DNA of 64,000 bases from Bacteroidota bacterium (GTDB taxonomy: Bacteria; Bacteroidota; Bacteroidia; AKYH767-A; 2013-40CM-41-45): positions 124,001 to 188,000 of the forward strand of contig QQVM01000005.1 in the NCBI GenBank assembly GCA_003389385.1, read 5' to 3'. Below, one piece after another: positions 53,395 to 61,598 of this stretch (the stretch's first letter is position 1; the number at the start of each line of letters is the position of its first letter). A program made the translations under genes and the position numbers. Under the pieces are notes generated by a model that saw only the letters and a list, made by a program, of their open reading frames with translations, was not told the origin of the DNA and did not search any database.

Positions 53395-55422
53395 TCATTG
53401 CCTTTTATCTCCGAGCATTTTCTCTAACTCATACATTTCATCCCTCAGTCTGGCAGCTTCAATAAAATCAAGTTCCTTAGCCGCTTTCTCCATTGATTTT
53501 TTAGTATTGCTGATCAGCTTTTTAATTTCATCCGCAGGCATGTACTGTACTACAGGATCTGCAGCGATGCTGATTTTATCCTGCTCTACATACGCATGCT
53601 CCTCTGCGGTTTTGGCATCTGCAACTTTTGTTTGGTTCATGATACTCTGCACAGAACGAACAATTTGCTTAGGAGTAATTCCGTGTTCCTGGTTATACTT
53701 TAACTGCTTCTCTCTTCTCCTGTTTGTTTCATCAATTGTTTGTTGCATGCTGTCTGTGATCTTGTCTGCATAAAAAATCACCCTTCCTTCAACATTTCTG
53801 GCGGCACGACCTGCCGTTTGAGTCAGAGATCTGTTGGAACGAAGAAAACCTTCTTTGTCCGCATCAAGTACTGCAACCAGTGAAACTTCAGGAAGATCCA
53901 AACCTTCTCTAAGCAGATTGATTCCCACAAGCACGTCGAAATTCCCGAGTCGCAAATCCCTCAGCAGCTCAACACGATCAAGCGTATCCACTTCAGAATG
54001 AATGTAACGGCAGTTCACCTTCAGCTTTACAAGATATTTAGTGAGTTCTTCAGCCATTCTTTTTGTCAGAGTAGTTACAAGCACTCTGCTGCCTGAGGTG
54101 ACAGTCTTATTGATTTCATCGAGCAAGTCATCAACCTGATTCTTGCTGGGTCTGATTTCTATAACGGGATCAAGCAGTCCGGTTGGACGAATGACCTGTT
54201 CAACCAGAATTCCTTCGCTTTCCTGCAATTCATAATCAGCTGGGGTGGCGCTTACATAAATGACCTGATTGATGATTGCTTCGAACTCCTCAAATTTCAA
54301 TGGTCTGTTGTCGAGGGCTGCAGGCAGCCTGAATCCATACTCCACAAGATTTTGCTTTCTCGATCTGTCACCACCGTACATCGCCCTGATTTGCGGAACT
54401 GTAGCATGGCTTTCATCAATCACCATTAAAAAATCATCAGGAAAATAGTCCAGCAGGCAAAATGGTCTCTGTCCGGGTTCCCTGCCGTCAAAATACCGAG
54501 AGTAATTTTCGATTCCTGAGCAGTAGCCAAGTTCGCGAATCATCTCCAGATCATATGTCACGCGGTCTTCAAGCCGTTTCGCTTCCAGGTTCATGCCCAA
54601 TGATTTCAAATACTCCACATGCCTCACCATATCTTCCTGGATCTGCCAGATGGCTTCGAGTTGCTTATCAGGATCTGTTACGAAAATGTTGGCTGGGTAG
54701 ATTACAGCATTATCCAGCTTCTCCATAGTTCTTCCGCTTAGCGGATCAATGACAGAAATTTCTTCAATCTCATCTCCGAAAAAATTGAAGCGTATTGCTT
54801 TGTCACTGTATGCCAGGAATACATCCACTGTTTCACCTCGGACTCTGAATTTTCCCCTGCTGAAATCAATGTCGGTTCTGGAATACAAAGAGGTAACAAG
54901 TCTGTGGAGAAAGGCATTACGGCTTATTCTCTCGCCTTCTGAAATTCTGATAATATTGCTCTTGAAGTCTGAAGGATTTCCTATACCATAAATGCAGGAG
55001 ACGGAACTGACCACAAGAACATCATCCCGACCGGACAAGAGAGCAGTGGTAGCGCTCAGCCTCAGTTTTTCGATTTCATCATTGATTGAAAGATCCTTTT
55101 CTATGTAGGTATTTGTAGAAGGGATGAAAGCCTCGGGCTGGTAGTAGTCATAATAAGAAACAAAATACTCAACCGCATTGTGAGGAAAAAACTGCCTGAA
55201 TTCTCCATACAATTGCGCTGCCAGTGTTTTATTATGGCTGAGTACCAATGTCGGCCTCTGCACCTTTTCAACCACATTGGCAACAGTAAAGGTTTTTCCT
55301 GAGCCGGTAACTCCAAGCAGGGTTTGTGCCCTGTCTCCTCGCAAGACGCCTTCACTGAGCTGGCGAATTGCTTCCGGCTGGTCTCCGGTCGGTTTGTATT
55401 CTGATTCTAACTTGAATGGCAT
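53395..55422 (-). CDS. uvrB: Excinuclease ABC subunit B
   Basis: 675 residues, full length. DNA-damage helicase of nucleotide excision repair. Walker A is GVTGSGKTFTVANV; the beta-hairpin that clamps DNA contains YDYYQPEAFIPS; DESHATVPQI is motif II; VGINLLREGLDLPEVSLVAVLDADKEGF and TAAGRAARN-type motif VI (QTAGRAARNVEGRV) follow; the C-terminal UVR motif KELDFIEAARLRDEM binds UvrA or UvrC. No other uvr gene is in the window. Confidence 0.98.
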   Translation of the reverse strand: MPFKLESEYKPTGDQPEAIRQLSEGVLRGDRAQTLLGVTGSGKTFTVANVVEKVQRPTLVLSHNKTLAAQLYGEFRQFFPHNAVEYFVSYYDYYQPEAFIPSTNTYIEKDLSINDEIEKLRLSATTALLSGRDDVLVVSSVSCIYGIGNPSDFKSNIIRISEGERISRNAFLHRLVTSLYSRTDIDFSRGKFRVRGETVDVFLAYSDKAIRFNFFGDEIEEISVIDPLSGRTMEKLDNAVIYPANIFVTDPDKQLEAIWQIQEDMVRHVEYLKSLGMNLEAKRLEDRVTYDLEMIRELGYCSGIENYSRYFDGREPGQRPFCLLDYFPDDFLMVIDESHATVPQIRAMYGGDRSRKQNLVEYGFRLPAALDNRPLKFEEFEAIINQVIYVSATPADYELQESEGILVEQVIRPTGLLDPVIEIRPSKNQVDDLLDEINKTVTSGSRVLVTTLTKRMAEELTKYLVKLKVNCRYIHSEVDTLDRVELLRDLRLGNFDVLVGINLLREGLDLPEVSLVAVLDADKEGFLRSNRSLTQTAGRAARNVEGRVIFYADKITDSMQQTIDETNRRREKQLKYNQEHGITPKQIVRSVQSIMNQTKVADAKTAEEHAYVEQDKISIAADPVVQYMPADEIKKLISNTKKSMEKAAKELDFIEAARLRDEMYELEKMLGDKRQ

Positions 55423-55463
55423 CAGGAATATGTCAAAAAATGAAGGTATAAAATTTTGAAAGC

Positions 55464-55494
55464 TAAAAAAAAGACCGGCCTTCTGAGCCGGTCT
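55464..55494 (-). terminator. Rho-independent terminator after aroE
   Basis: Perfect 8-base stem AGACCGGC (55472-55479) with GCCGGTCT (55487-55494), loop of seven, followed on the minus strand by a run of eight or nine Ts. It starts six bases after the aroE stop and closes the DedA-aroE transcript, keeping uvrB separate. Confidence 0.9.
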
Positions 55495-55499
55495 AAATA

Positions 55500-56261
55500 T
55501 TATTGAACGTACACAGGTTCATTCCAAATCTCCCAGGATTTTTCTGCCTGCAGTCGAAGCATCCTGAATCCGTTGTGGATAAATGCTCCCGCCTCTTTTG
55601 ACCTTTCAAGGAATTTTGTCTGAGCAGGATTGTAGATCAGATCAAAACAAAGATTCTTGTGAGTGAGGAACTCGTATGGAATGTTTGGACAGGAATCAAT
55701 ATCCGGATACATGCCCAGAGGGGTAGTGTTTACAATTACCTGGAATGCCTTCATGGCATTTTGATTTAGATCGGCATAAGAATAGTGAAATCTTGACTCT
55801 TCCCTTGTAACAAAGAAGTGCTCGATGTTCAGTTTGCGGAACACAAAACTCACAGCTTTTGCTGATCCTCCGGTTCCGAGAATCAAAGCTCTTCTGTGAT
55901 GAGGTCTGAGAATCGGGCGAATGGCAAGTTCGAAACCCCATGCATCAGTATTGAATCCATGAAGTTCAAATTTTCCATGATCCTGCCTGAGAATTCTGAT
56001 GGTATTCACAGCTCCTATTTTCTGTGAAATATCATCAAGCTGGTCAAGCATCGGAATCACATCCTGTTTGAAGGGCAGTGTGATGTTCAGCCCCATCAAG
56101 TTTGGGTTCTCATGTATGATTTTCTTAAGATCATAAATGTCTTTTGATTCGTAATTTTCAAAAACGCAGTCGTCGCGGTCCTCCCTCATGAACTTCTCCG
56201 TAAAAAACTTTTTGCTGTAGGAGTGTTCAAGCGGGTAACCAAATAATCCGTATTTTTTCAT
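55500..56261 (-). CDS. aroE: Shikimate dehydrogenase
   Basis: 253 residues. NADPH-dependent reduction of 3-dehydroshikimate to shikimate. The substrate domain shows YPLEHSYSKKFF, LNITLPFKQDVIPM with the catalytic Lys, GAVNTIR and FNTDAWGFE with the Asp; the nucleotide domain has LGTGGSAKAVSFVF and VNTTPLGMYP. The C-terminal NGFRMLRLQAEKSWEIW matches the family end. It lies 13 bases after the DedA gene and ends at a strong terminator. Confidence 0.96.
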   Translation of the reverse strand: MKKYGLFGYPLEHSYSKKFFTEKFMREDRDDCVFENYESKDIYDLKKIIHENPNLMGLNITLPFKQDVIPMLDQLDDISQKIGAVNTIRILRQDHGKFELHGFNTDAWGFELAIRPILRPHHRRALILGTGGSAKAVSFVFRKLNIEHFFVTREESRFHYSYADLNQNAMKAFQVIVNTTPLGMYPDIDSCPNIPYEFLTHKNLCFDLIYNPAQTKFLERSKEAGAFIHNGFRMLRLQAEKSWEIWNEPVYVQ

Positions 56262-56274
56262 TTTCGCAGTAGGT

Positions 56275-56934
56275 TTAACTTATTTTATTTTTCGCAGTAA
56301 CTTTAGATAGTTTATTTTTCAAAATAGCAATGATCATTGGCAAGACAGAAGCAATGATGATCAGTAAAATGACAAGTGAAAAATTGTTCTGTACAATTGG
56401 ATGTGAGCCAAAAGCGTAACCAAGCAAGGTGATGCCAAAAATCCAAAGCACATTACCCAGCAAGCTGTAAAACACAAACTTTCTGTAGATCATGCTGCCC
56501 AGACCGGCCACGAAAGGTGCAAAGGTGCGCAGGATTGGCATGAATCGGGCAATTACTACAGTGGTACCACCGTGTCTCTCGTAAAATGCATGAGTTTTTT
56601 CAATGTACTCGGGTTTGATGATTTTTCTCTTCGCAGACAAAATTTTGTGACCAATGAAATTACCTACAGCATAATTGGTATTGTCTCCTGCAAACGCAGC
56701 AAAGAACAGTATGGCAATCAGCAGCACTATATTTAATGAGCCGGCTGCTGCAAGTGCTCCGGCAGCGAACAACAGAGAGTCACCGGGAAGAAAGGGGGTG
56801 ACCACAAGTCCGGTTTCACAATACACAATCAGTCCGAGGATGAGGTATGTGTAGGTGTCATATTTCAGCACCATTTCTTTTAAATGCACATCAATATGAA
56901 GTACAAAGTCAATCAATTGATAGACGTATTCCAT
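56275..56934 (-). CDS. DedA-family membrane protein (SNARE-associated fold)
   Basis: 219 residues with about five membrane segments. Family marks are YLILGLIVYCETGLVVTPFLPGDSLLFAAGALAA (the GL-x-P-GE/D region), FAGDNTNYAVGNFIGHK and the FYERHGGTTVVIARFMPILRTFAPFVAG motif with its two membrane-embedded arginines. DedA proteins flip undecaprenyl phosphate or phospholipids. It is the first gene of a two-gene run with aroE. Confidence 0.95.
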   Translation of the reverse strand: MEYVYQLIDFVLHIDVHLKEMVLKYDTYTYLILGLIVYCETGLVVTPFLPGDSLLFAAGALAAAGSLNIVLLIAILFFAAFAGDNTNYAVGNFIGHKILSAKRKIIKPEYIEKTHAFYERHGGTTVVIARFMPILRTFAPFVAGLGSMIYRKFVFYSLLGNVLWIFGITLLGYAFGSHPIVQNNFSLVILLIIIASVLPMIIAILKNKLSKVTAKNKIS

Positions 56935-57122
56935 CAGCTATTTAGGGAACTTTTAATTTTAATCGCAGCGATTAAAAAACTCTAATCAACGGCAAATGTA
57001 TGAAATCCTTTATTGAATTATTCTCAAATTAACTCAAAACTCTTGCATAAATTAACACTAATTTTACTTTATTGTTTAACGAGTTTAGAATAATTACAGT
57101 AAACCTGCAAATTGTCCTAAGA

Positions 57123-58199
57123 ATGAAATTTAAACCGGGCGACAGGGTTCGCTTCCTTAATGATAATATAGACGGTACCGTTAGTCGAATACTTGCCAAT
57201 GAAAGAGTGGAAGTGAACGATAATCACGGATTTTTACATGTTGTACCCGCATCTGACTTGGTTCATATTGACTTTAGCTTCGATAAGGAAGATTTGAATG
57301 TGCCTGACCTAAATAAAACCCAAGGTATCCAAAACGAAACTTCTGCCCAAAATTCTCTTGCACATGCACATCAGGAACTTCCTATCCTGGCCACGATGGA
57401 GAATGATGAAACTATTTATGCTGCAATCCGGCTTCATAATGAGAAAGCTCTGCTTACCAGCGACATAGACATGATTCTGGTAAACAATACTATTTACACC
57501 ATTGCTTATTCAATTTCAAGGCAAATTGGCAATCTCAGACAGGGGGTAGGCGCTTCATTACTGGCAGCCAGAAATGAGAAGTTCATAGGAGTTTTTTCGC
57601 AGGATGAGTTACACCGTTTCAACGGGTTCGAATTTCAATTTCTGTTTTACAGCGAAAATGAGTTCAAACCAAGACCTCCGGCTATTAAACAGCTAATTGT
57701 AACCCCCAGTGATTTTCTCAATCCAGACTATCACATGAAGCTGCAAGGCAGGGCAGGAGAGGTTCTGCTTATGCCTTTGATTAGTTTCAGTGATGAACCT
57801 GTTCCTGATATTTCAGGGCTGATTGAAAGGTACAGGGCTGTGCAGTCTGAAGAAGAAAAAAGAAGCCGGGAAGCTTCAGCCAAACATGGTAAGAAGAGAG
57901 AAAAGTTTGTGCTTTTAAGCAGGGAAAAAGTGGTTGACCTCCACATTGAAGAGCTTGTGAAAGACAGCAATGGAATGAGCAACGGTCAGATCATAGCCAT
58001 GCAAATCAACCATTTTACCAAGGAGCTGGACACAGCCATCATTCACAAATTGCATAAAATTACATTTATACATGGCGTTGGAGAAGGGATATTAAAGAAT
58101 GCTATTCGAGAAGAATTGAAGAAATACCCCGGATTACGTTGGCAGGAAGCTCCACAGGAAAAGTTTGGCTACGGCGCTACTGAAATTGAACTTTTCTAA
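57123..58199 (+). CDS. DUF2027 and Smr-domain protein (MutS2-like C terminus)
   Basis: 358 residues from the ATG at 57123 (MKFKPGDRVRFLNDNIDGTV); 17 codons of open frame lie upstream without a better start. The N-terminal ~70 residues are a small SH3-like barrel, residues about 100-250 match the Bacteroidota DUF2027 region, and the last ~85 form an Smr nuclease-like domain: VVDLHIEELV, then ITFIHGVGEGILKNAIREEL and the end FGYGATEIELF. Smr domains of MutS2 nick DNA or cleave mRNA at collided ribosomes. No MutS ATPase part is present. Confidence 0.9.
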   Translation: MKFKPGDRVRFLNDNIDGTVSRILANERVEVNDNHGFLHVVPASDLVHIDFSFDKEDLNVPDLNKTQGIQNETSAQNSLAHAHQELPILATMENDETIYAAIRLHNEKALLTSDIDMILVNNTIYTIAYSISRQIGNLRQGVGASLLAARNEKFIGVFSQDELHRFNGFEFQFLFYSENEFKPRPPAIKQLIVTPSDFLNPDYHMKLQGRAGEVLLMPLISFSDEPVPDISGLIERYRAVQSEEEKRSREASAKHGKKREKFVLLSREKVVDLHIEELVKDSNGMSNGQIIAMQINHFTKELDTAIIHKLHKITFIHGVGEGILKNAIREELKKYPGLRWQEAPQEKFGYGATEIELF

Positions 58200-58219
58200 A
58201 AATATTGCCTGCTTACTTT

Positions 58220-59107
58220 TTACTTTGGTTGCCAAAGTTCTACTTTGTTTCCGACAGGGTCAACAAACCAGCCGAATTTGCCATAATCATAATCTTCGCT
58301 CTTTTCCATCACTTCAACCTGATTCGAGCGCAGCTCACTGAGCGCTTTTTCCAGGTCATTCACCCGAAAATTGATCATGAACTCTGATCGGGAAGGATTG
58401 AAGTAATCTGTGTCCTCCTTGAAAAATGAAAAGACAGTCGATCCCTCTGCTTCTTTATTATTCTCGTCTTTCCAGCCAATCACACAGTAGGGGCCCTGAA
58501 AAGGCAGGTTAAAATGTTCCTTATACCAGGAGGCCAAATTTTTAGGATCCTTGCTTTTTATAAACACACCCCCAATTCCGGTGACGAATCCCCTCAAAGC
58601 TGATTTTTGGCCTAAGTCACCAAAACCTGCCTCAATCGGCTGCCATAGTTCCAGTTTATTACCTTCCGGATCCATGGCCCATCCGAATTTTCCGTATTGA
58701 TGCGCCTCGGTTTTTTCAAAGACCTCCACATTTTTACCCTTCAAATATTCAAGAGCCTTATCAAGATCATCAACTCTTATATTTAACATAATATTTCGCA
58801 TGCTTGGACTGAAATATTCCGACTTCATTCCAAAGAAACAAAAGTCTGTTCGGCAGATACTTTCAGACTGTATGGCATCCCTCCATTTAAAGCTGAAGTA
58901 CAAATTGTTTCCAAAACCGATTCCCAGATTGTCCTCGTACCAGCGTGCCAGATACTTTGGGTCTTCGACTTTAAGAAAAATGCCTCCGAAACCGTTGACT
59001 TGAATAGGTGAAGTTTGTGCCATAACACTGATTAGATTTAATATCGATATCAGAAAAACCAGAACTATTAACTTTATCACAGATCTTTTCACGAGAATTA
59101 ATTTCAT
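58220..59107 (-). CDS. Exported protein with two VOC (glyoxalase-like) domains
   Basis: 295 residues. A hydrophobic N terminus (VIKLIVLVFLISILNLISVMAQ) looks like a signal peptide, unusual for this superfamily. Two similar VOC domains follow: residues about 38-155 (GGIFLKVEDPKYLARWYEDNLG, YGKFGWAMDPEGNKLELWQP) and about 175-295 (GGVFIKSKDPKNLASWYKEHF, YGKFGWFVDPVGNKVELWQP). The paired end motif contains the conserved metal-site Glu. Activity is unknown. Its ATG shares a base with the stop of speA (TAATG), so it is co-translated with arginine decarboxylase. Confidence 0.85.
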   Translation of the reverse strand: MKLILVKRSVIKLIVLVFLISILNLISVMAQTSPIQVNGFGGIFLKVEDPKYLARWYEDNLGIGFGNNLYFSFKWRDAIQSESICRTDFCFFGMKSEYFSPSMRNIMLNIRVDDLDKALEYLKGKNVEVFEKTEAHQYGKFGWAMDPEGNKLELWQPIEAGFGDLGQKSALRGFVTGIGGVFIKSKDPKNLASWYKEHFNLPFQGPYCVIGWKDENNKEAEGSTVFSFFKEDTDYFNPSRSEFMINFRVNDLEKALSELRSNQVEVMEKSEDYDYGKFGWFVDPVGNKVELWQPK

Positions 59108-60507
59108 TAATAGCCGAGAATCTTCAACATCGATTTAGCACTTTGCTCTTTCGCGAATAGTTTGGTAACAAGTTCACCATCTTCATCACGGTCAATGATC
59201 ACATGCTTAGGTGCCGGCACAAGGCAATGCTGTATTCCACCGTAACCGCCAAGACTTTCCTGGTATGCTCCTGTGTGGAAAAATCCGATATACAAAGGAT
59301 CTTCATTGCCTTTTTCTTTTGGAAGGTACACCTGATTCACATGCGATTCAGTATTATAATAATCGTCGCTGTCACAAGTCAGTCCGCCAATGTTAACCCG
59401 GTTTTGTTCTTTTTCCCAGTGATTAATCGCAAGTAGTATGAACTTCTGCTTGATACCCCAGGTATCGGGCAAAGTTGTGATGAACGAACTATCGATCATG
59501 TACCATAACTCATTGTCGTTCTGTTGCTTTTGGTCAATAATCGAATAAAGAGTTGCGCCACTTTCAGCTACTGTAAAACTTCCGAACTCGGTAAATAAAT
59601 TTGGTTCATCCACACCTTGTGACCTGCAGGCTGATTTAATCTGCTTGACAATTTGTTCGGCCATGTATTCGTAATCATACTCAAATCCAAGTGATTTTCT
59701 AATGGGCCATCCACCACCGATATCCAGGGAATCCAAGGTCGGACAAACTTTCTTCAGCTCACAATAGATGTTTACGCATTTGCTCAATTCGCTCCAATAA
59801 TAGGCAGTATCCTTAATGCCCGTATTGATAAAGAAATGAAGCATTTTAACCTGAAACTTTTTATTCTTTTTGATATTTTTCAGGTAATAATCTACGATCT
59901 CATCATAGCGTATGCCAAGTCGGCTGGTATAAAATTCAAAATTCGGTTCTTCCTCGGCAGCAATTCGAATCCCGATCTTCACCTTCTTTTTGCCTTTTAC
60001 TTTTTTATCGTAATGCTGCAGCTCATTCATATTATCAAGGATCGGGATGACATTTTCAAATCCGTCATTGATCAGATCACTGATGTATTGTATGTACTGT
60101 GGCCGTTTGTAACCGTTGCAGATTATATACGTTTGCTTGTTGATCTTCTTATTTTCATACAATGAACGAATCAAAGGGATGTCAAAAGCGGATGAAGTTT
60201 CGAGATGAACATCGTGTTTGAGTGCTTCTTCCAAAACGAACGAAAAATGGGAACTTTTAGTACAATAGCAGTAGGTGTAGGTGCCTTTGTAGTCCGCTTT
60301 GGCAATAGCAACATTAAAAAGTCGTTTAGCTTTCTTAATTTGCGATCCAATTTTGGGGAGATAGGAGATTTTGAGCGGAGTTCCGTATTGTTTGATGATT
60401 TCCATCAAGTCAATGCCATAGAAGTGCAGCTGATTGTCGATCACTTCAAAACCTTCCTGAGGGAAGTAAAATGTTTGCTCAATGAGATCGCGATAAGTGT
60501 TTTTCAT
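59107..60507 (-). CDS. speA: Arginine decarboxylase, short Bacteroidota type
   Basis: 466 residues, the alanine-racemase-fold PLP family. The N-terminal barrel has YTYCYCTKSSHFSFVLEEAL with the PLP lysine, then KIGIRIAAEEEP, MLHFFINTGI, SLDIGGGWP with the glycine phosphate loop, and the C-terminal GGLTCDSDDYY and GFFHTGAYQESLGG. It makes agmatine from arginine for polyamine synthesis. It is shorter than E. coli SpeA (about 650) as in other Bacteroidota. It is divergent from the arginase gene with about 127 bases between, and the VOC gene follows with a one-base overlap. Confidence 0.9.
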   Translation of the reverse strand: MKNTYRDLIEQTFYFPQEGFEVIDNQLHFYGIDLMEIIKQYGTPLKISYLPKIGSQIKKAKRLFNVAIAKADYKGTYTYCYCTKSSHFSFVLEEALKHDVHLETSSAFDIPLIRSLYENKKINKQTYIICNGYKRPQYIQYISDLINDGFENVIPILDNMNELQHYDKKVKGKKKVKIGIRIAAEEEPNFEFYTSRLGIRYDEIVDYYLKNIKKNKKFQVKMLHFFINTGIKDTAYYWSELSKCVNIYCELKKVCPTLDSLDIGGGWPIRKSLGFEYDYEYMAEQIVKQIKSACRSQGVDEPNLFTEFGSFTVAESGATLYSIIDQKQQNDNELWYMIDSSFITTLPDTWGIKQKFILLAINHWEKEQNRVNIGGLTCDSDDYYNTESHVNQVYLPKEKGNEDPLYIGFFHTGAYQESLGGYGGIQHCLVPAPKHVIIDRDEDGELVTKLFAKEQSAKSMLKILGY

Positions 60508-60615
60508 TTATCCGGGAATATTAGTACGAGAATTAATGGTTTATGTAAATCAACCGGAATGATTAATTTCCGCTAATGTAAGTAACATAGATGAAACAAA
60601 ATCGTTCAATTCATC

Positions 60616-60623
60616 TTAATTTG
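60616..60623 (+). promoter_or_regulatory. Possible -7 box before the arginase gene
   Basis: TTAATTTG differs by one base from TAnnTTTG and lies 11 bases before the ATG at 60635, in the divergent gap with speA. Weak support. Confidence 0.28.
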
Positions 60624-60634
60624 AATGTCCTGCA

Positions 60635-61579
60635 ATGAAAAAGATAAAATTTATAGAAGTCAAGTCTGAAATTGGAGCAGGGACCAGAGGTGCCAGCATG
60701 GGTCCGGATGCAATTAAAATAGCCGCACTTGACTACGGTAGCAATCTATTCAAGAAGATCAGTACAATCGAAGTCGAGACGGAGAATCACTTGCTGTTTG
60801 AATCTGCCGGGAGTCCTTACGCGAAACGAATCAAGGGTTTGTTGAACATAATGGAGAAGACTGCCAATGCGGTGAAAAATTCTATCAAGTCAAATGAGTT
60901 TCCAATAGTCCTATCCGGCGACCACAGTACGGCTGCCGGAACCATTTCCGGCATCAAACTGGCATTGCCCAAACAAAGAATCGGGGTTATCTGGATTGAC
61001 GCTCATGCCGATCTTCATTCTCCATGGACCACACCTTCCGGGAATATGCATGGAATGCCGCTTGCAGCTGTCCTTGCTGAAGACAATTCAGCAAACAAGA
61101 TGAATAAACCCGATAAAGAGACTCTTGATTTGTGGTCTAAGATCAAGAAAATAGGAGGCATTCAGCCTAAAATTGACTGGAACGACCTGGTTTACATATC
61201 GCTGAGAGACGTAGAGCCGGAAGAGTCATATCTGCTGAAAAAGAATAAAGTGAAGATTTTCAGTACCAACGACGTAAAAAGAAACGGAGTTGAAAAAATT
61301 GCCAGAGACACACTTGCACACCTCAATCGTTGTCATGTAATTTACATTTCTTTCGATGTGGATTCCATGGATTCATCCATTTCCAAAGGGACAGGCACTC
61401 CGGTAAGAAACGGTATTACTGAAAAAGAAGCAGGCAGCTTGTTGGTAAGGCTGATTCAAAACGAAAAAGTGTGTTGTTTTGAAATTGCGGAAGTGAATCC
61501 GACACTTGACAAGGAAAACCTCATGGCCGAAAACACTTTTGAGATTCTTCAAAGGGTAGTCAGCCAGCTTACCAGCTAG
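60635..61579 (+). CDS. Arginase (ureohydrolase family)
   Basis: 314 residues. All manganese ligands of the family are present: GDHST (D96, H97), DAHADLH (D122, H124, D126) and SFDVDSMD (D241, D243). SGNMHGMPLAAVLAE and the early GTRGASMGPDAIK are of arginase rather than agmatinase type. It would cut arginine to ornithine and urea. Divergent speA uses the same substrate, so an agmatinase-like role should be kept open. argS follows 19 bases on. Confidence 0.88.
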   Translation: MKKIKFIEVKSEIGAGTRGASMGPDAIKIAALDYGSNLFKKISTIEVETENHLLFESAGSPYAKRIKGLLNIMEKTANAVKNSIKSNEFPIVLSGDHSTAAGTISGIKLALPKQRIGVIWIDAHADLHSPWTTPSGNMHGMPLAAVLAEDNSANKMNKPDKETLDLWSKIKKIGGIQPKIDWNDLVYISLRDVEPEESYLLKKNKVKIFSTNDVKRNGVEKIARDTLAHLNRCHVIYISFDVDSMDSSISKGTGTPVRNGITEKEAGSLLVRLIQNEKVCCFEIAEVNPTLDKENLMAENTFEILQRVVSQLTS

Positions 61580-61598
61580 GTCAAGATTAGAACTTAGA

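Noticed and set aside
53213..53773. 186-codon plus-strand frame across the GNAT end and uvrB
   Set aside because: Overlaps two certain genes and has no recognisable domain; shadow frame.
57615..57635. GGTTCGAATTTC resembling a tRNA T-loop
   Set aside because: It lies inside the DUF2027-Smr gene and no acceptor stem or anticodon arm can be drawn.
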